DNA of 43,800 bases, from contig JAFTVM010000106.1 in NCBI GenBank assembly GCA_017465745.1, positions 1 through 43,800 of the forward strand, read 5' to 3'. The notes under the pieces are model-generated. The model was not told where the DNA came from and ran no database searches. It saw nothing but the letters and a program-made list of their open reading frames with translations. The position numbers were made by a program, and so were the translations under genes. Below, in pieces: positions 7,964 to 16,169 of the stretch. Every line of letters starts with the position of its first letter. Positions within the stretch are counted from its first letter, which is position 1. Source of the DNA: Oscillospiraceae bacterium (GTDB lineage Bacteria; Bacillota; Clostridia; Oscillospirales; Oscillospiraceae).

Positions 7964-9031
7964 ATGAAGCTTAAGAAATATCCCGGTCTGAGTATGCACG
8001 TCGATATGGACGATTTCCTGCCCGCCACCGACGCGGAAAAGGCCTACATGGTACAGATGCGCCCCTCCACCACCTTCTTCAAGGACGGCATGAAGCGCCT
8101 GTTCCGGAACAAGATCGCCACCATCAGCCTCATCGTCATCGTGGCCGTCACCCTGGCCGCCATTCTTCTCCCCGCTTTCTGGCCCTACAGCTACGACACC
8201 ATGCTGGGCGTCCGTCCCGGCAAGCCCGTTGACGCTTCCTACAACAACCTGGCTCCCTTCGAGTACGGCGAGACCGAACTGGAGCGGATCGCGGCGGGCG
8301 AGGACGTGTTCCCCCATGTTTTCGGCACCGACTCCGCCGGCCGTGACTACTTCATCCGTGTGGTCTACGGCACCCGCATTTCCCTGGCCGTGGGCTTCTT
8401 CGCCAGCATCATCGTGCTGATCATCGGCATGACGGTGGGCTCCATCGCCGGCTACATCGGCGGCAAGGTGGACCTGATCATCATGCGCATCGTCGATATC
8501 ATCTACTCCCTGCCCGATATGCTGATGGTCATCCTGCTGGCCTCCGTCATGAAGGTCTCCCTGGGCCAGCTTATCGAGGGCACCGTCCTTGAAAAGCTGG
8601 GCAGCAATATGATCTCCCTGTTCATCATCTTCGCGCTGCTCTACTGGGTCAGCATGTCCCGCCAGATCCGCGGCCAGATCCTGTCCCTGAAGGAGCAGGA
8701 GTACGTGCTGGCCGCCAAGTCCACCGGCGCCAAGGCCGGCTGGGTCATCACCAAGCACCTGCTGCCCAACTGCATCAGCGTGGTGGTCATCTCCACCGCC
8801 CTGCAGATCCCCAGCGCCATCTTCACCGAGAGCTACCTGTCCTTCCTGGGCCTGGGCGTCAACGCCCCCATGCCCTCCCTGGGCAGCCTGGCCTCCGATG
8901 CCCTCAACGGCATCACCTCCTACCCCCACCGTCTGGTGATCCCCGCCATCGTCATCTCCCTGATCGTCCTGTCCCTGAACCTGTTCGGCGACGGTCTGCG
9001 GGATGCCTTTGACCCCAAGCTGAAGAATTAA
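7964..9031 (+). CDS. oppC: Peptide ABC transporter permease, OppC/DppC type
   Basis: Second channel subunit, 355 residues. The soluble N-terminal stretch of about 40 residues is longer than in many DppC proteins, and is followed by FRNKIATISLIVIVAVTLAAI (first membrane segment). The extracytoplasmic loop contains the conserved HVFGTDSAGRDYFIRVVYGTRISL. The EAA loop is near EYVLAAKSTGAKAGWVITKHLLPN, and the C-terminus is NLFGDGLRDAFDPKLKN. A GGAGG site precedes the ATG. It pairs with OppB. Confidence 0.94.
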   Translation: MKLKKYPGLSMHVDMDDFLPATDAEKAYMVQMRPSTTFFKDGMKRLFRNKIATISLIVIVAVTLAAILLPAFWPYSYDTMLGVRPGKPVDASYNNLAPFEYGETELERIAAGEDVFPHVFGTDSAGRDYFIRVVYGTRISLAVGFFASIIVLIIGMTVGSIAGYIGGKVDLIIMRIVDIIYSLPDMLMVILLASVMKVSLGQLIEGTVLEKLGSNMISLFIIFALLYWVSMSRQIRGQILSLKEQEYVLAAKSTGAKAGWVITKHLLPNCISVVVISTALQIPSAIFTESYLSFLGLGVNAPMPSLGSLASDALNGITSYPHRLVIPAIVISLIVLSLNLFGDGLRDAFDPKLKN

Positions 9032-9044
9032 GGAGGATGCAACT

Positions 9045-10040
9045 ATGGCAATGTTAGAAGTAAAAGACCTGCGCACCTCCTTCTATACCCCCGCAGGCGA
9101 AGTGAAGGCCGTCAACGGCGTGTCCTTCAACCTGGACCACGGCAAGGTCCTGGGCATCGTGGGCGAGTCCGGCTCCGGTAAGTCCGTCACCGCCTATTCC
9201 GTCATGCAGATCCTGGAAAAGACCGGCAAGATCGTCTCCGGCTCCATCAAATTCAATGGTGAAGAGCTGGTGGGCGCCGGCGAAAAGGAAATGAAGAAGA
9301 TCCGCGGCAACAAGATCTCCATCATCTTCCAGGACCCCATGACCTCCCTGAACCCCACCTACACCATCGGCCGCCAGCTGATGGAGGCCATCCTGCTGCA
9401 TACCAACCGCAACAAGAAGCAGGCCCGGGAGCGCGCCATCGAGATGCTGCGCCTGGTCAACATCAACGAGCCCGAGAAGCGCATGAACCAGTACCCCTAC
9501 GAGTTCTCCGGCGGTATGCGCCAGCGCATCATGATCGCCATGGCTCTGGCCTGTGAGCCTGACATCCTCATCGCAGACGAGCCCACCACCGCCCTGGACG
9601 TCACCATCCAGGCTCAGATCCTGGAGCTGATGCAGAGCCTGCAGAAGGAGCTGGGCATGGCCATCATCATGATCACCCACGACCTGGGCGTCGTCGCCCA
9701 GATGTGTGACGAAGTCATCGTCATGTACGCCGGCTCCATCTGCGAGCAGGGCACCGCCGACGAGATCTTCTACAACCCCAAGCACGAGTACACCAAGGGC
9801 CTGATCCGCTCCATCCCCACCATCGAAAACGATGGCCAGAAGCTGCAGCCCATCACCGGCACCCCCATCGACCTGCTGAACATGCCCGCCGGCTGCCCCT
9901 TCGCCCCCCGGTGCGACGCAGCCATGAAGATCTGCCTGCGCCAGCGCTGCGAGCGGATGCAGATCAACGAATGGCATCAGGCCGCCTGCTGGATGAACGT
10001 GAAAGAAGAAATGGAAAAGGAAGGAGGCGCGGCTGAATGA
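9045..10040 (+). CDS. oppD: Peptide ABC transporter ATP-binding protein, OppD type
   Basis: Cytoplasmic ATPase of 331 residues with Walker A GESGSGKS (about 39-46), Q-loop [13 protein letters not shown] signature FSGGMRQR (about 157-164), Walker [13 protein letters not shown] and switch His in ITHDLGVVA. The C-terminal oligopeptide-transporter extension contains the cysteine cluster GCPFAPRC...ICLRQRC, which matches the iron-sulfur-binding type motif of OppD/DppD. Its end overlaps oppF by 4 bp, so the two ATPases are translationally coupled and probably form a heterodimer. Confidence 0.95.
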   Translation: MAMLEVKDLRTSFYTPAGEVKAVNGVSFNLDHGKVLGIVGESGSGKSVTAYSVMQILEKTGKIVSGSIKFNGEELVGAGEKEMKKIRGNKISIIFQDPMTSLNPTYTIGRQLMEAILLHTNRNKKQARERAIEMLRLVNINEPEKRMNQYPYEFSGGMRQRIMIAMALACEPDILIADEPTTALDVTIQAQILELMQSLQKELGMAIIMITHDLGVVAQMCDEVIVMYAGSICEQGTADEIFYNPKHEYTKGLIRSIPTIENDGQKLQPITGTPIDLLNMPAGCPFAPRCDAAMKICLRQRCERMQINEWHQAACWMNVKEEMEKEGGAAE

Positions 10041-11017
10041 GCGACGTAAAAACTCTGGTTGAAGTCAAGAATCTGAAGGAATACTTCAATATCACCACCG
10101 GCCTGTTTTCCTCCAAGCCCCTGAAGGCTGTGGACGACGTCTCCTTCGCCATCCGCAAGGGCGAGACCCTGGGTCTGGTTGGCGAATCCGGCTGCGGCAA
10201 GACCACCGTGGGCCGCACCCTGCTGCACCTGTACAAGCCCACCTCCGGCGAGATCTGGTTCGACGGCAAGCAGGTGGTCACCAGGAAGGATATTCTGGAG
10301 TACCGCAAGAAGACCGCCATGGTCTTCCAGGACCCCTACTCCTCCCTGAATCCCCGTATGACTGTCTCCGACATCATCGCCGAGCCTCTGGACGTCCACA
10401 AGATGTACCAGAACAAAAAAGAACGCCAGGAGCGCATCCTGGAGCTGATGGCCAAGGTGGGCCTGAACTCCGAGCATGCCAACCGCTACGCCCACGAGTT
10501 CTCCGGCGGCCAGCGCCAGCGTATCGGCATCGCCCGTGCCCTGTCCATGAATCCCGAATTCGTGGTCTGCGACGAGCCTGTCTCCGCCCTGGACGTTTCC
10601 ATCCAGGCCCAGGTCATCAACATGTTCGATGAGCTGCAGGAGCAGATGGATCTGACCTACCTCTTCATCGCCCACGACCTGCTGGTGGTCCGGCACATTT
10701 CCGACCGTATCGCCGTCATGTACCTGGGCAAGATGGTAGAGCTGGCTGACGCGGGCGAAATTTATGACCATCCCCTGCACCCCTACACCAAGAGCCTGAT
10801 GTCCGCCGTTCCCCTGCCCGACCCCAAGAAGGCAAGAGAGAACAAGCGCATCGTCCTCTCCGGCGATATCCCCAGCCCCCTGAACGCCCCCTCCGGCTGC
10901 CCCTTCCGCACCCGCTGCCCCTATGCCACCGACGCCTGCGCGGAATCCATGCCGGAATTCAAGGAGGTCTCCACCGGCCACTTCGTGGCCTGCCACAACA
11001 TGGACAAGATCAACTGA
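10037..11017 (+). CDS. oppF: Peptide ABC transporter ATP-binding protein, OppF type
   Basis: Second ATPase, 326 residues: Walker [21 protein letters not shown], signature FSGGQRQR, Walker [13 protein letters not shown], and [11 protein letters not shown]. The C-terminal [15 protein letters not shown] cluster is the usual oligopeptide-transporter extension. An AGGAGGCG site lies within the end of oppD. It is followed by 240 bp before oppA, with a large inverted repeat that may separate expression of the binding protein from that of the membrane components. Confidence 0.95.
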   Translation: MSDVKTLVEVKNLKEYFNITTGLFSSKPLKAVDDVSFAIRKGETLGLVGESGCGKTTVGRTLLHLYKPTSGEIWFDGKQVVTRKDILEYRKKTAMVFQDPYSSLNPRMTVSDIIAEPLDVHKMYQNKKERQERILELMAKVGLNSEHANRYAHEFSGGQRQRIGIARALSMNPEFVVCDEPVSALDVSIQAQVINMFDELQEQMDLTYLFIAHDLLVVRHISDRIAVMYLGKMVELADAGEIYDHPLHPYTKSLMSAVPLPDPKKARENKRIVLSGDIPSPLNAPSGCPFRTRCPYATDACAESMPEFKEVSTGHFVACHNMDKIN

Positions 11018-11123
11018 TCATCCGCCCCAATCCGCTTCACACCTGCTTTGGCGGGTATGAATATGGGCATCCTCTGAAAATCCTTTTTTGATGGATTGGA
11101 CGAGAGATTTGGTTTCAAATAAA

Positions 11124-11170
11124 GTTTCGGAAATTCCGGAATCCTCTGTGTATTGCGGGATTTTCGAAAC
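11124..11170 (+). promoter_or_regulatory. Intercistronic hairpin between oppF and oppA
   Basis: GTTTCG (11124-11129) pairs with CGAAAC (11165-11170) and an inner AATCC with GGGATT. It lacks a clean T-run, so it is more likely an mRNA processing or stabilising structure than a terminator. Nothing else was recognised in 11018-11257, and no clear promoter for oppA is seen there. Confidence 0.4.
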
Positions 11171-11257
11171 GCATAGTTGGAGCCAAAGATCCGGCCAAGC
11201 CGCAAAGGGAGGGTTTTTAGCGGTGCCTCAAACTAACATGAGAAAGGAACATGAAAC

Positions 11258-13057
11258 ATGAAGAAACTGATTGCGCTCCTGCTGGCCATCGTCATGGTTA
11301 TGAGCCTGGCTGCCTGCGGCTCCTCCAGCAACAACGAGACCAATCCCCCCACCGATGGCGACAACGAAAATGTCTCCACCGAAATGACCGCCGAAGAGAA
11401 GGCACTGGCTGAGGCTGAGATCCGCTACGCCATCGGCCTGCTGTTCGACCGCAACTACATCGTCGAGAGCGTTTCCCAGGGCGGTGAGCTGCCCGCTTCC
11501 TCCTTCGTCGCCATGGGCATGACCGACGCTGACGGCTCCGAGTTCTACCAGAACGCCGGCAACTCCGACGACTACATCGGCTACTTCGACGCTTCCGCCG
11601 AAGCTTTCGAGGACAACTACGCCAAGGCTTACGAGATCCTGACCAAGTACTACGAGGTCGACGAGCAGGGCATGCTGGTCAACTTCCCCACCCTGAACTA
11701 CATCTACAACACCAACGAGAGCCACAAGGCCATCGCTGAGTACCTGCAGGGCGCTCTGTCCGGCGTGGGCATCACCATGAACCTGGAGAACCAGGAATGG
11801 AACACCTTCCTGAACACCCGTAAGAACGGTGACTACTCCGTGGCCCGTAACGGCTGGCTGGCCGACTACAACGATCCCATCTCCTTCCTGGATATGTGGA
11901 CCTCCACCTCCGGCAACAACGACGTTCAGTTCGGCAAGGGCGAGCACGCCTCCGTCGCTGTCTACTCCCTGGATCTGACCGACCTGGGCTACGACGTCAA
12001 GGTCGAGAACGGCACCTGGGCCGAGACCTACGACGTGATCATCGGCCTGATCAAGACCTGCACCGATTTCGAGACCCGCTATGAGCTGATGCACAGAGCC
12101 GAGGACCTGCTGATGTCCACCGGCGCCATCGTTCCCATCTACTTCTACACCACCACCTTCATGCTGGACGACTCCGTCGACGGCTTCTTCTACAACCCCC
12201 TGGGCTACAAGTACTTCTGGAAGACCACCGTTAACGGCGGCACCGAGTCCCTGCCCGTCTGCATCGGCTCCGAGCCCGACACCATGGATCCCGCTCTGAA
12301 CTCCGCCGCTGACTGCGCCACCATGATCAGCCACCTGTTCGCCGGTCTGGCCAAGTGGGATCAGGATGCCAACGGCAACCTGGTCATCGCTCCCGACTGC
12401 GTTGAAGAGCTGGTCGAAGGCGTTGAGAACGAGGACGGCACCGTCACCTACACCTACACCCTGAAGGAAGGCCTGAAGTGGTCCAACGGCGAGCCCCTGA
12501 CCGCCAAGGACTTCGCAGATTCCTGGCAGCGCGTTATCGACGTCGTCGGTGACTACGAGTACATGTTCGACGTCATCAAGGGCTACTCCGAGGGCAAGCT
12601 GGCTGTCGCCGCTCTGGACGACCGCACCCTGGAAGTCACCCTGAACAATGCCGTTGCTTACTGGAACGAGCTGCTGGCATTCCCCACCTACTTCCCCGTC
12701 TACAACGCAGCAAACGTTGACGAGGCTTGGGCAACCGACGCTTCCACCTACGTTTCCAACGGCGCTTACACCATGACCGCCTGGGAGCACAGCTCCGTCA
12801 TCACCGTCGCCAAGAACGCCAACTACCATGCCGCTGACGATGTCACCATGGAAGAGATCAAGTTCTACCTGTCCGACGACGACAACAACATGCTGACCAA
12901 CTTCAAGAACGGCAGCTGGCTGGAGATCGACTCCGTTCCCACCAACGAGATGGCTTCCCTGAAGGTCGAGTACGCTGACGAGTACTACACCATCGGCCAG
13001 ATCGGCACCTACTATGTCTGCTGGAACGTCAACGAGCCCCTGCTGCCCCAGGAGTAA
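11258..13057 (+). CDS. oppA: Peptide-binding lipoprotein (SBP_bac_5 family), apparently circularly permuted
   Basis: A lipoprotein of 599 residues with lipobox LAAC (Cys20), expected to be anchored outside the membrane and to deliver peptides to OppBCDF. The domain order is abnormal. After a short acidic linker, residues about 54-325 hold what is normally the C-terminal half: IRYAIGLLFDRNYI, then YNTNESHKAIAE, then LENQEWNTFLNTR, then ARNGWLADYNDP, then IVPIYFYT and GYKYFW. Residues about 332-599 then hold what is normally the mature N-terminal half: IGSEPDTMDPALN, then LKEGLKWSNGEPLTAKDF, then ATYVSNGAYTM, ending with IGTYYVCWNVNEPLLPQE and a stop. In usual OppA proteins the last segment runs directly into the first. 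All parts are present once and in one clean frame. A terminator follows. The family call is firm; the permutation is read from motif order. Confidence 0.9.
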   Translation: MKKLIALLLAIVMVMSLAACGSSSNNETNPPTDGDNENVSTEMTAEEKALAEAEIRYAIGLLFDRNYIVESVSQGGELPASSFVAMGMTDADGSEFYQNAGNSDDYIGYFDASAEAFEDNYAKAYEILTKYYEVDEQGMLVNFPTLNYIYNTNESHKAIAEYLQGALSGVGITMNLENQEWNTFLNTRKNGDYSVARNGWLADYNDPISFLDMWTSTSGNNDVQFGKGEHASVAVYSLDLTDLGYDVKVENGTWAETYDVIIGLIKTCTDFETRYELMHRAEDLLMSTGAIVPIYFYTTTFMLDDSVDGFFYNPLGYKYFWKTTVNGGTESLPVCIGSEPDTMDPALNSAADCATMISHLFAGLAKWDQDANGNLVIAPDCVEELVEGVENEDGTVTYTYTLKEGLKWSNGEPLTAKDFADSWQRVIDVVGDYEYMFDVIKGYSEGKLAVAALDDRTLEVTLNNAVAYWNELLAFPTYFPVYNAANVDEAWATDASTYVSNGAYTMTAWEHSSVITVAKNANYHAADDVTMEEIKFYLSDDDNNMLTNFKNGSWLEIDSVPTNEMASLKVEYADEYYTIGQIGTYYVCWNVNEPLLPQE

Positions 13058-13080
13058 TCCCTGAGACATCACCCCAAACG

Positions 13081-13113
13081 AATCCCCGCCTCTTCGGAGG
13101 CGGGGATTTTTTA
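13081..13113 (+). terminator. Terminator of the opp operon
   Basis: AATCCCCGCCTC, loop TTCG, GAGGCGGGGATT, then TTTT, 24 bp after the oppA stop. Confidence 0.92.
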
Positions 13114-13134
13114 TGCGGCGGCTGATTACATACA

Positions 13135-13158
13135 AAAAGCACCCCGAAGGGTGCTTTT
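13135..13158 (-). terminator. Terminator of the metY-cysK-rrf2 operon
   Basis: AAAAGCACCC pairs with GGGTGCTTTT around a 4-nt loop. On the minus strand it lies just after the tRNA-Leu-like element and Rrf2 gene. Nearly the same terminator follows the intact tRNA-Leu at 20282-20308, which suggests a shared origin of both tracts. Confidence 0.8.
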
Positions 13159-13163
13159 CTTAT

Positions 13164-13239
13164 TGGTGCGGGCAACAGGACTCGAACCTGCACGCGCTCG
13201 CAGCGGAACCGAAAGGTGGTGTCACCTCAGGGAAGGATT
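13164..13239 (-). repeat. tRNA-Leu 3'-half-derived element, copy 1
   Basis: The minus strand ends in the variable arm, T arm (GGTTCGAGTCC) and acceptor 3' strand with CCA of a tRNA-Leu. About 47 nt nearly match the intact tRNA at 20314-20396. The 5' half of the tRNA is absent. In its place is a small hairpin (AGGTG, loop, CACCT) preceded by AAATCCTT. The Rrf2 stop codon lies inside this hairpin region. Copy 2 at 16170-16246 aligns over the full 77 nt. It cannot be a normal tRNA because the 5' acceptor strand and anticodon are missing. Confidence 0.75.
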
Positions 13240-13638
13240 TTTGATGAGATCTGCCAGCGTGACACTGTCCAGATAGTCGTTGATCCGCCGGTCCAGTTCT
13301 GTCCAGACCGGGAGTGTCCGGCAGTCTGCCGCCCGGTCGCAGGGCGCAGCACCGCATTCCAGGCAGGAAACGGGAGCCAGAGTACCTTCTGTCAGCCGCA
13401 GAATCTCCCCCAAGGTATAATCTTCCGGCGCTCTGCTCAGGCGGTAGCCGCCGCCCTTGCCCTGGATGCCATCGACGATATTGTTCTTCGCCAGCACGGG
13501 CAGGATCTTTTCCAGATATTTCAGGGAGATCCCCTGACGCTCCGCCACGTCCTTCATGCGGATATAGCCGTCGCCCTGATGCTCTGCCAGATCGATCATC
13601 ACCCGCAGGCAGTAGCGGCCTCTTGTTGAAATCATCAT
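13222..13638 (-). CDS. Rrf2-family transcriptional regulator (CymR/IscR-like)
   Basis: A 138-residue Rrf2 winged-helix repressor: STRGRYCLRVMIDLAEHQ at the N-terminus, the helix-turn-helix near VAERQGISLKYLEKIL (about 31-46), and the GKGGGYRLSRAPEDYTLGEIL wing. Four cysteines at about 92, 95, 100 and 106 (SCLECGAAPC...DC) lie in the region where IscR binds its 2Fe-2S cluster, so metal or cluster sensing is possible. The position directly after metY and cysK instead suggests a CymR-like role in cysteine control; the two are not exclusive. A GTGAGGTGAG site and a TATACT box lie upstream of ATG 13638, so it may have its own promoter besides read-through from cysK 50 bp away. Confidence 0.88.
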   Translation of the reverse strand: MMISTRGRYCLRVMIDLAEHQGDGYIRMKDVAERQGISLKYLEKILPVLAKNNIVDGIQGKGGGYRLSRAPEDYTLGEILRLTEGTLAPVSCLECGAAPCDRAADCRTLPVWTELDRRINDYLDSVTLADLIKNPSLR

Positions 13639-13688
13639 GGGAATCTCACCTCACTTTTTTCTCAGTATAGCACAGCTTGGACAGATTA

Positions 13689-14621
13689 TCAATCGGCAAA
13701 GAGGGGTGTGGACAGATAGCGGTCGCCGGTATCGGGCAGGAGGACCACAATGGTCTTTCCTGTGTTTTCTTCCCGCTGGGCGAGCTGGATGGCTGCCCGG
13801 ACAGCAGCGCCGGAGGAGATGCCCACCAGGACGCCCTCAGCCTTGCCAATGAGTTTTCCGGTGGCGAAGGCGTCCTCGTTGGTGACGGTTACGATCTCGT
13901 CGAAAACATTCGTGTTCAACACATCGGGCACAAAGCCTGCACCGATGCCCTGGATCTTGTGGGGGCCGGGAACGCCGGTGGACAGGACGGGGGAGGAGGC
14001 AGGCTCCACGGCAACCACCTTCACTTCCGGCTTCTGCTCCTTCAGATAGGTGCCCACGCCGGTGATGGTGCCGCCGGTGCCCACGCCTGCCACGAAGATA
14101 TCGACAGTGCCATCGGTATCCTCCCAGATCTCCGGCCCGGTGGTCAGATAGTGGGCCTTGGGGTTGGCGGGATTGGTGAACTGACTGGGGATGAAGCTGC
14201 CCGGGATCTCCGCTGCCAGTTCCTGTGCCCTGGCGATGGCCCCCTTCATGCCCTTGGCACCTTCCGTCAGCACCAGCTCCGCACCGTAGGCCTTCATCAG
14301 CTGGCGGCGCTCCACGCTCATGGTGTCGGGCATGACAATGATGATCCGGTAGCCCCGGGCGGCGGCAACGGCAGCCAGGCCGATGCCGGTGTTGCCGGAG
14401 GTGGGCTCGATGATGACAGAGCCGGGGGTCAGCCTGCCGCTGGCCTCCGCGTCGTCGATCATGGCACGGGCGATGCGGTCCTTGACGGAACCGGCAGGGT
14501 TGAAATACTCCAGCTTGGCAAGGATCTTCGCCTTCAGATCGAACTTCTTTTCAATATGGGTCAGCTCCAGCAGGGGAGTGTGGCCGATGAGCTGGTCTGC
14601 GGAAGTGTAAATGTTAGCCAT
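13689..14621 (-). CDS. cysK: Cysteine synthase (O-acetylserine sulfhydrylase)
   Basis: Forms L-cysteine from O-acetylserine and sulfide with PLP. The 310 residues match CysK. Motifs are IGHTPLLEL, then [13 protein letters not shown] (PLP Lys near 46), [12 protein letters not shown] (substrate/PLP loop), [12 protein letters not shown] (PLP phosphate loop), and GISSGAA (Ser to pyridine N). It lies 12 bp after metY on the same strand with an AGGAGGAA site, so the two are co-transcribed: cysteine from O-acetylserine and homocysteine from O-acetylhomoserine both draw on sulfide. Regulation is probably through the leader before metY. Confidence 0.95.
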   Translation of the reverse strand: MANIYTSADQLIGHTPLLELTHIEKKFDLKAKILAKLEYFNPAGSVKDRIARAMIDDAEASGRLTPGSVIIEPTSGNTGIGLAAVAAARGYRIIIVMPDTMSVERRQLMKAYGAELVLTEGAKGMKGAIARAQELAAEIPGSFIPSQFTNPANPKAHYLTTGPEIWEDTDGTVDIFVAGVGTGGTITGVGTYLKEQKPEVKVVAVEPASSPVLSTGVPGPHKIQGIGAGFVPDVLNTNVFDEIVTVTNEDAFATGKLIGKAEGVLVGISSGAAVRAAIQLAQREENTGKTIVVLLPDTGDRYLSTPLFAD

Positions 14622-14633
14622 GATAGTTCCTCC

Positions 14634-15914
14634 TTAAATTGCGTCAAAGCATGCTTGCAGGTCAGAAAGAATGTCGTCGATATGTTCGGTGCCGATGGAC
14701 AGCCGGATGGTGTTGGGCTTGATGCCCTGATCCAGCAGCTCGGCTTCGGTGAGCTGGGAGTGGGTGGTGGTGGCCGGGTGGATCACCAGACTCTTCACAT
14801 CCGCCACGTTGGCAAGGAGGGAGAAGATCTTCAGATTGTCGATGAATCTGTGGGCTTCCTCCACGCCGCCCCTGATCTCAAAGGTGAAGATGGAAGCGCC
14901 GCCGCCCGGGAAGTATTTCTCATACAGGGCGTGGTCGGGATGGTCTTCCAGGCTGGGATGGTTCACGTGCTCCACCAGGGGGTGCTTGGCCAGGAATTCC
15001 ACCACCTTCTTTGTGTTCTGGGCATGGCGTTCCAGCCGGAGAGATAATGTTTCTATACCTTGTAACAGCAGAAATGCTGCGAAGGGGGAGATGCAGGCAC
15101 CGGTATCCCGCAGCAGCACCGCCCGGATGTAGGTGACGAAGGCGGCAGGACCGGCGGCATCCACAAAGGAAACGCCGTGGTAGCTGGGATTGGGTTCCGC
15201 AATGGCGGGGTACTTGCCGGATGCAGTCCAGTCGAATTTGCCGGAATCCACAATGACGCCGCCCAGGGTGGTGCCGTGACCGCCGATGAACTTGGTTGCG
15301 GAGTGGACCACGATGTCCGCACCATGCTCGATGGGACGGATCAGGTAGGGGGTGCCGAAGGTGTTGTCCACCACCAGGGGCAGTCCGTGCCTGTGCGCCA
15401 GTTCCGCAAGGGCGTCAATGTCGGGAATGTCGCTGTTGGGATTGCCCAGGGTCTCAATGTAAATCGCCCGAGTATTGTCCTGAATGGCGGCTTCGACTTC
15501 CTCCAGATCATGGATATTCACGAAGCTGGCCGTAATGCCGAAATTGGGGAGAGTATGCTCCAGAAGATTGTAGCTGCCGCCGTAGATGGTCTTCTGGGCA
15601 ACGAAGTGACCACCGTTCTGACCCAGCGCCTGGAGCACATAGGAGATGGCAGCAGCGCCGGAAGCCACCGCCAGGGCAGCTGCACCACCCTCCAGCGCGG
15701 CGATGCGCTTCTCGAAAACGTCCTGGGTGGAGTTGGTGAGACGGCCGTAGATGTTGCCGGCATCGGTCAGCCCGAACCGGGCAGCAGCGTGGGCGCAGTT
15801 ATGGAATACATAGGAAGTAGTGGCGTAAATCGGAACAGCACGGGCATCGGTGGCAGAATCAGCGGTTTCCTGACCAACGTGGAGCTGTAACGTCTCAAAT
15901 TTGTAGTTAGACAT
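14634..15914 (-). CDS. metY: O-acetylhomoserine sulfhydrylase (aminocarboxypropyltransferase)
   Basis: Uses sulfide and O-acetyl-L-homoserine to make homocysteine, the direct sulfhydrylation route to methionine. The 426 residues from ATG 15914 match MetY rather than the shorter MetB/MetC. Motifs are the N-terminal LQLHVGQ and PIYATTSYVF, the YGRLTNSTQDVFE segment, VASGAAAISYVLQAL, NTFGTPYL, and VVHSATKFIGGHGTT (PLP Lys). ATG 15914 is chosen because homology begins there with AAAGGAAA upstream; the longer open frame runs through the leader region. It is first in metY-cysK-rrf2, behind a 24-codon cysteine-rich ORF. Confidence 0.94.
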   Translation of the reverse strand: MSNYKFETLQLHVGQETADSATDARAVPIYATTSYVFHNCAHAAARFGLTDAGNIYGRLTNSTQDVFEKRIAALEGGAAALAVASGAAAISYVLQALGQNGGHFVAQKTIYGGSYNLLEHTLPNFGITASFVNIHDLEEVEAAIQDNTRAIYIETLGNPNSDIPDIDALAELAHRHGLPLVVDNTFGTPYLIRPIEHGADIVVHSATKFIGGHGTTLGGVIVDSGKFDWTASGKYPAIAEPNPSYHGVSFVDAAGPAAFVTYIRAVLLRDTGACISPFAAFLLLQGIETLSLRLERHAQNTKKVVEFLAKHPLVEHVNHPSLEDHPDHALYEKYFPGGGASIFTFEIRGGVEEAHRFIDNLKIFSLLANVADVKSLVIHPATTTHSQLTEAELLDQGIKPNTIRLSIGTEHIDDILSDLQACFDAI

Positions 15915-15945
15915 GGTCCATTTCCTTTCTGAACGTGAATTGTGG

Positions 15946-16020
15946 TTACGGACATCGACAGCCGCACATTCGCCCAAAACGGAAATTGGCTCTGACCAGA
16001 GCCTCAAAGTAGTTCTTCAT
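15946..16020 (-). CDS. 24-codon cysteine-rich leader ORF upstream of metY
   Basis: An ATG at 16020 with AGAGGTG seven bases upstream opens a 24-residue ORF starting MKNYFEALVR and ending RMCGCRCP before TAA. It begins about 45 nt downstream of the predicted transcription start and ends 31 nt before metY. Three of the last six residues are cysteine, in front of a sulfur-assimilation operon, which is what a ribosome-stalling cysteine sensor would look like. The codons for ALVRA include a hairpin (GGCTCT and AGAGCC). Translation and function are inference; it is too short for usual gene callers. Confidence 0.6.
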   Translation of the reverse strand: MKNYFEALVRANFRFGRMCGCRCP

Positions 16021-16048
16021 GAGAGAACACCTCTTTTTGTCTAATTAC

Positions 16049-16100
16049 TCACCTGTTTGGTAGGTGATTGAAGTATAACACCAAAAACCTACCTTGTCAA
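16049..16100 (-). promoter_or_regulatory. metY operon promoter with overlapping dyad operator
   Basis: On the minus strand TTGACA (16095-16100), a 17-bp spacer and TATACT (16072-16077) form a strong promoter. A dyad TCACCT-N7-AGGTGA (16049-16067) covers the likely start site, and its ACCTACC half also recurs in the spacer next to the -35 box. A repressor site is likely; the nearby Rrf2 protein is the obvious candidate, by inference. Confidence 0.7.
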
Positions 16101-16122
16101 TCGGTTTTATGGGTAAAATTTC

Positions 16123-16165
16123 AAAAAAGAAAACAGCAGTGGTACGGCCTGTATCACTGCTGTTT
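16123..16165 (-). terminator. Terminator after the cohesin-protein gene
   Basis: AAACAGCAGTG pairs with CACTGCTGTTT (11 bp); reading on the minus strand TTCTTTTTT follows. It lies just past tRNA-Leu-like copy 2. Confidence 0.85.
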
Positions 16166-16169
16166 ATAT

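Noticed and set aside
7040-9076. A 678-codon minus-strand frame opposite oppB-oppC
   Set aside because: Its product is repetitive His/Asp/Gly/Gln-rich and it mirrors two well-supported permease genes. The same applies to long frames opposite oppA (11228-13135), rny, lepA and pnp.
11124-11170. A terminator separating oppF and oppA
   Set aside because: The stem is interrupted and no T-run follows, so it is listed only as an intercistronic hairpin.
13164-13239. A complete second tRNA-Leu
   Set aside because: The 5' acceptor strand, D arm and anticodon loop are missing, so it cannot fold as a tRNA. It is listed as a tRNA-derived element.
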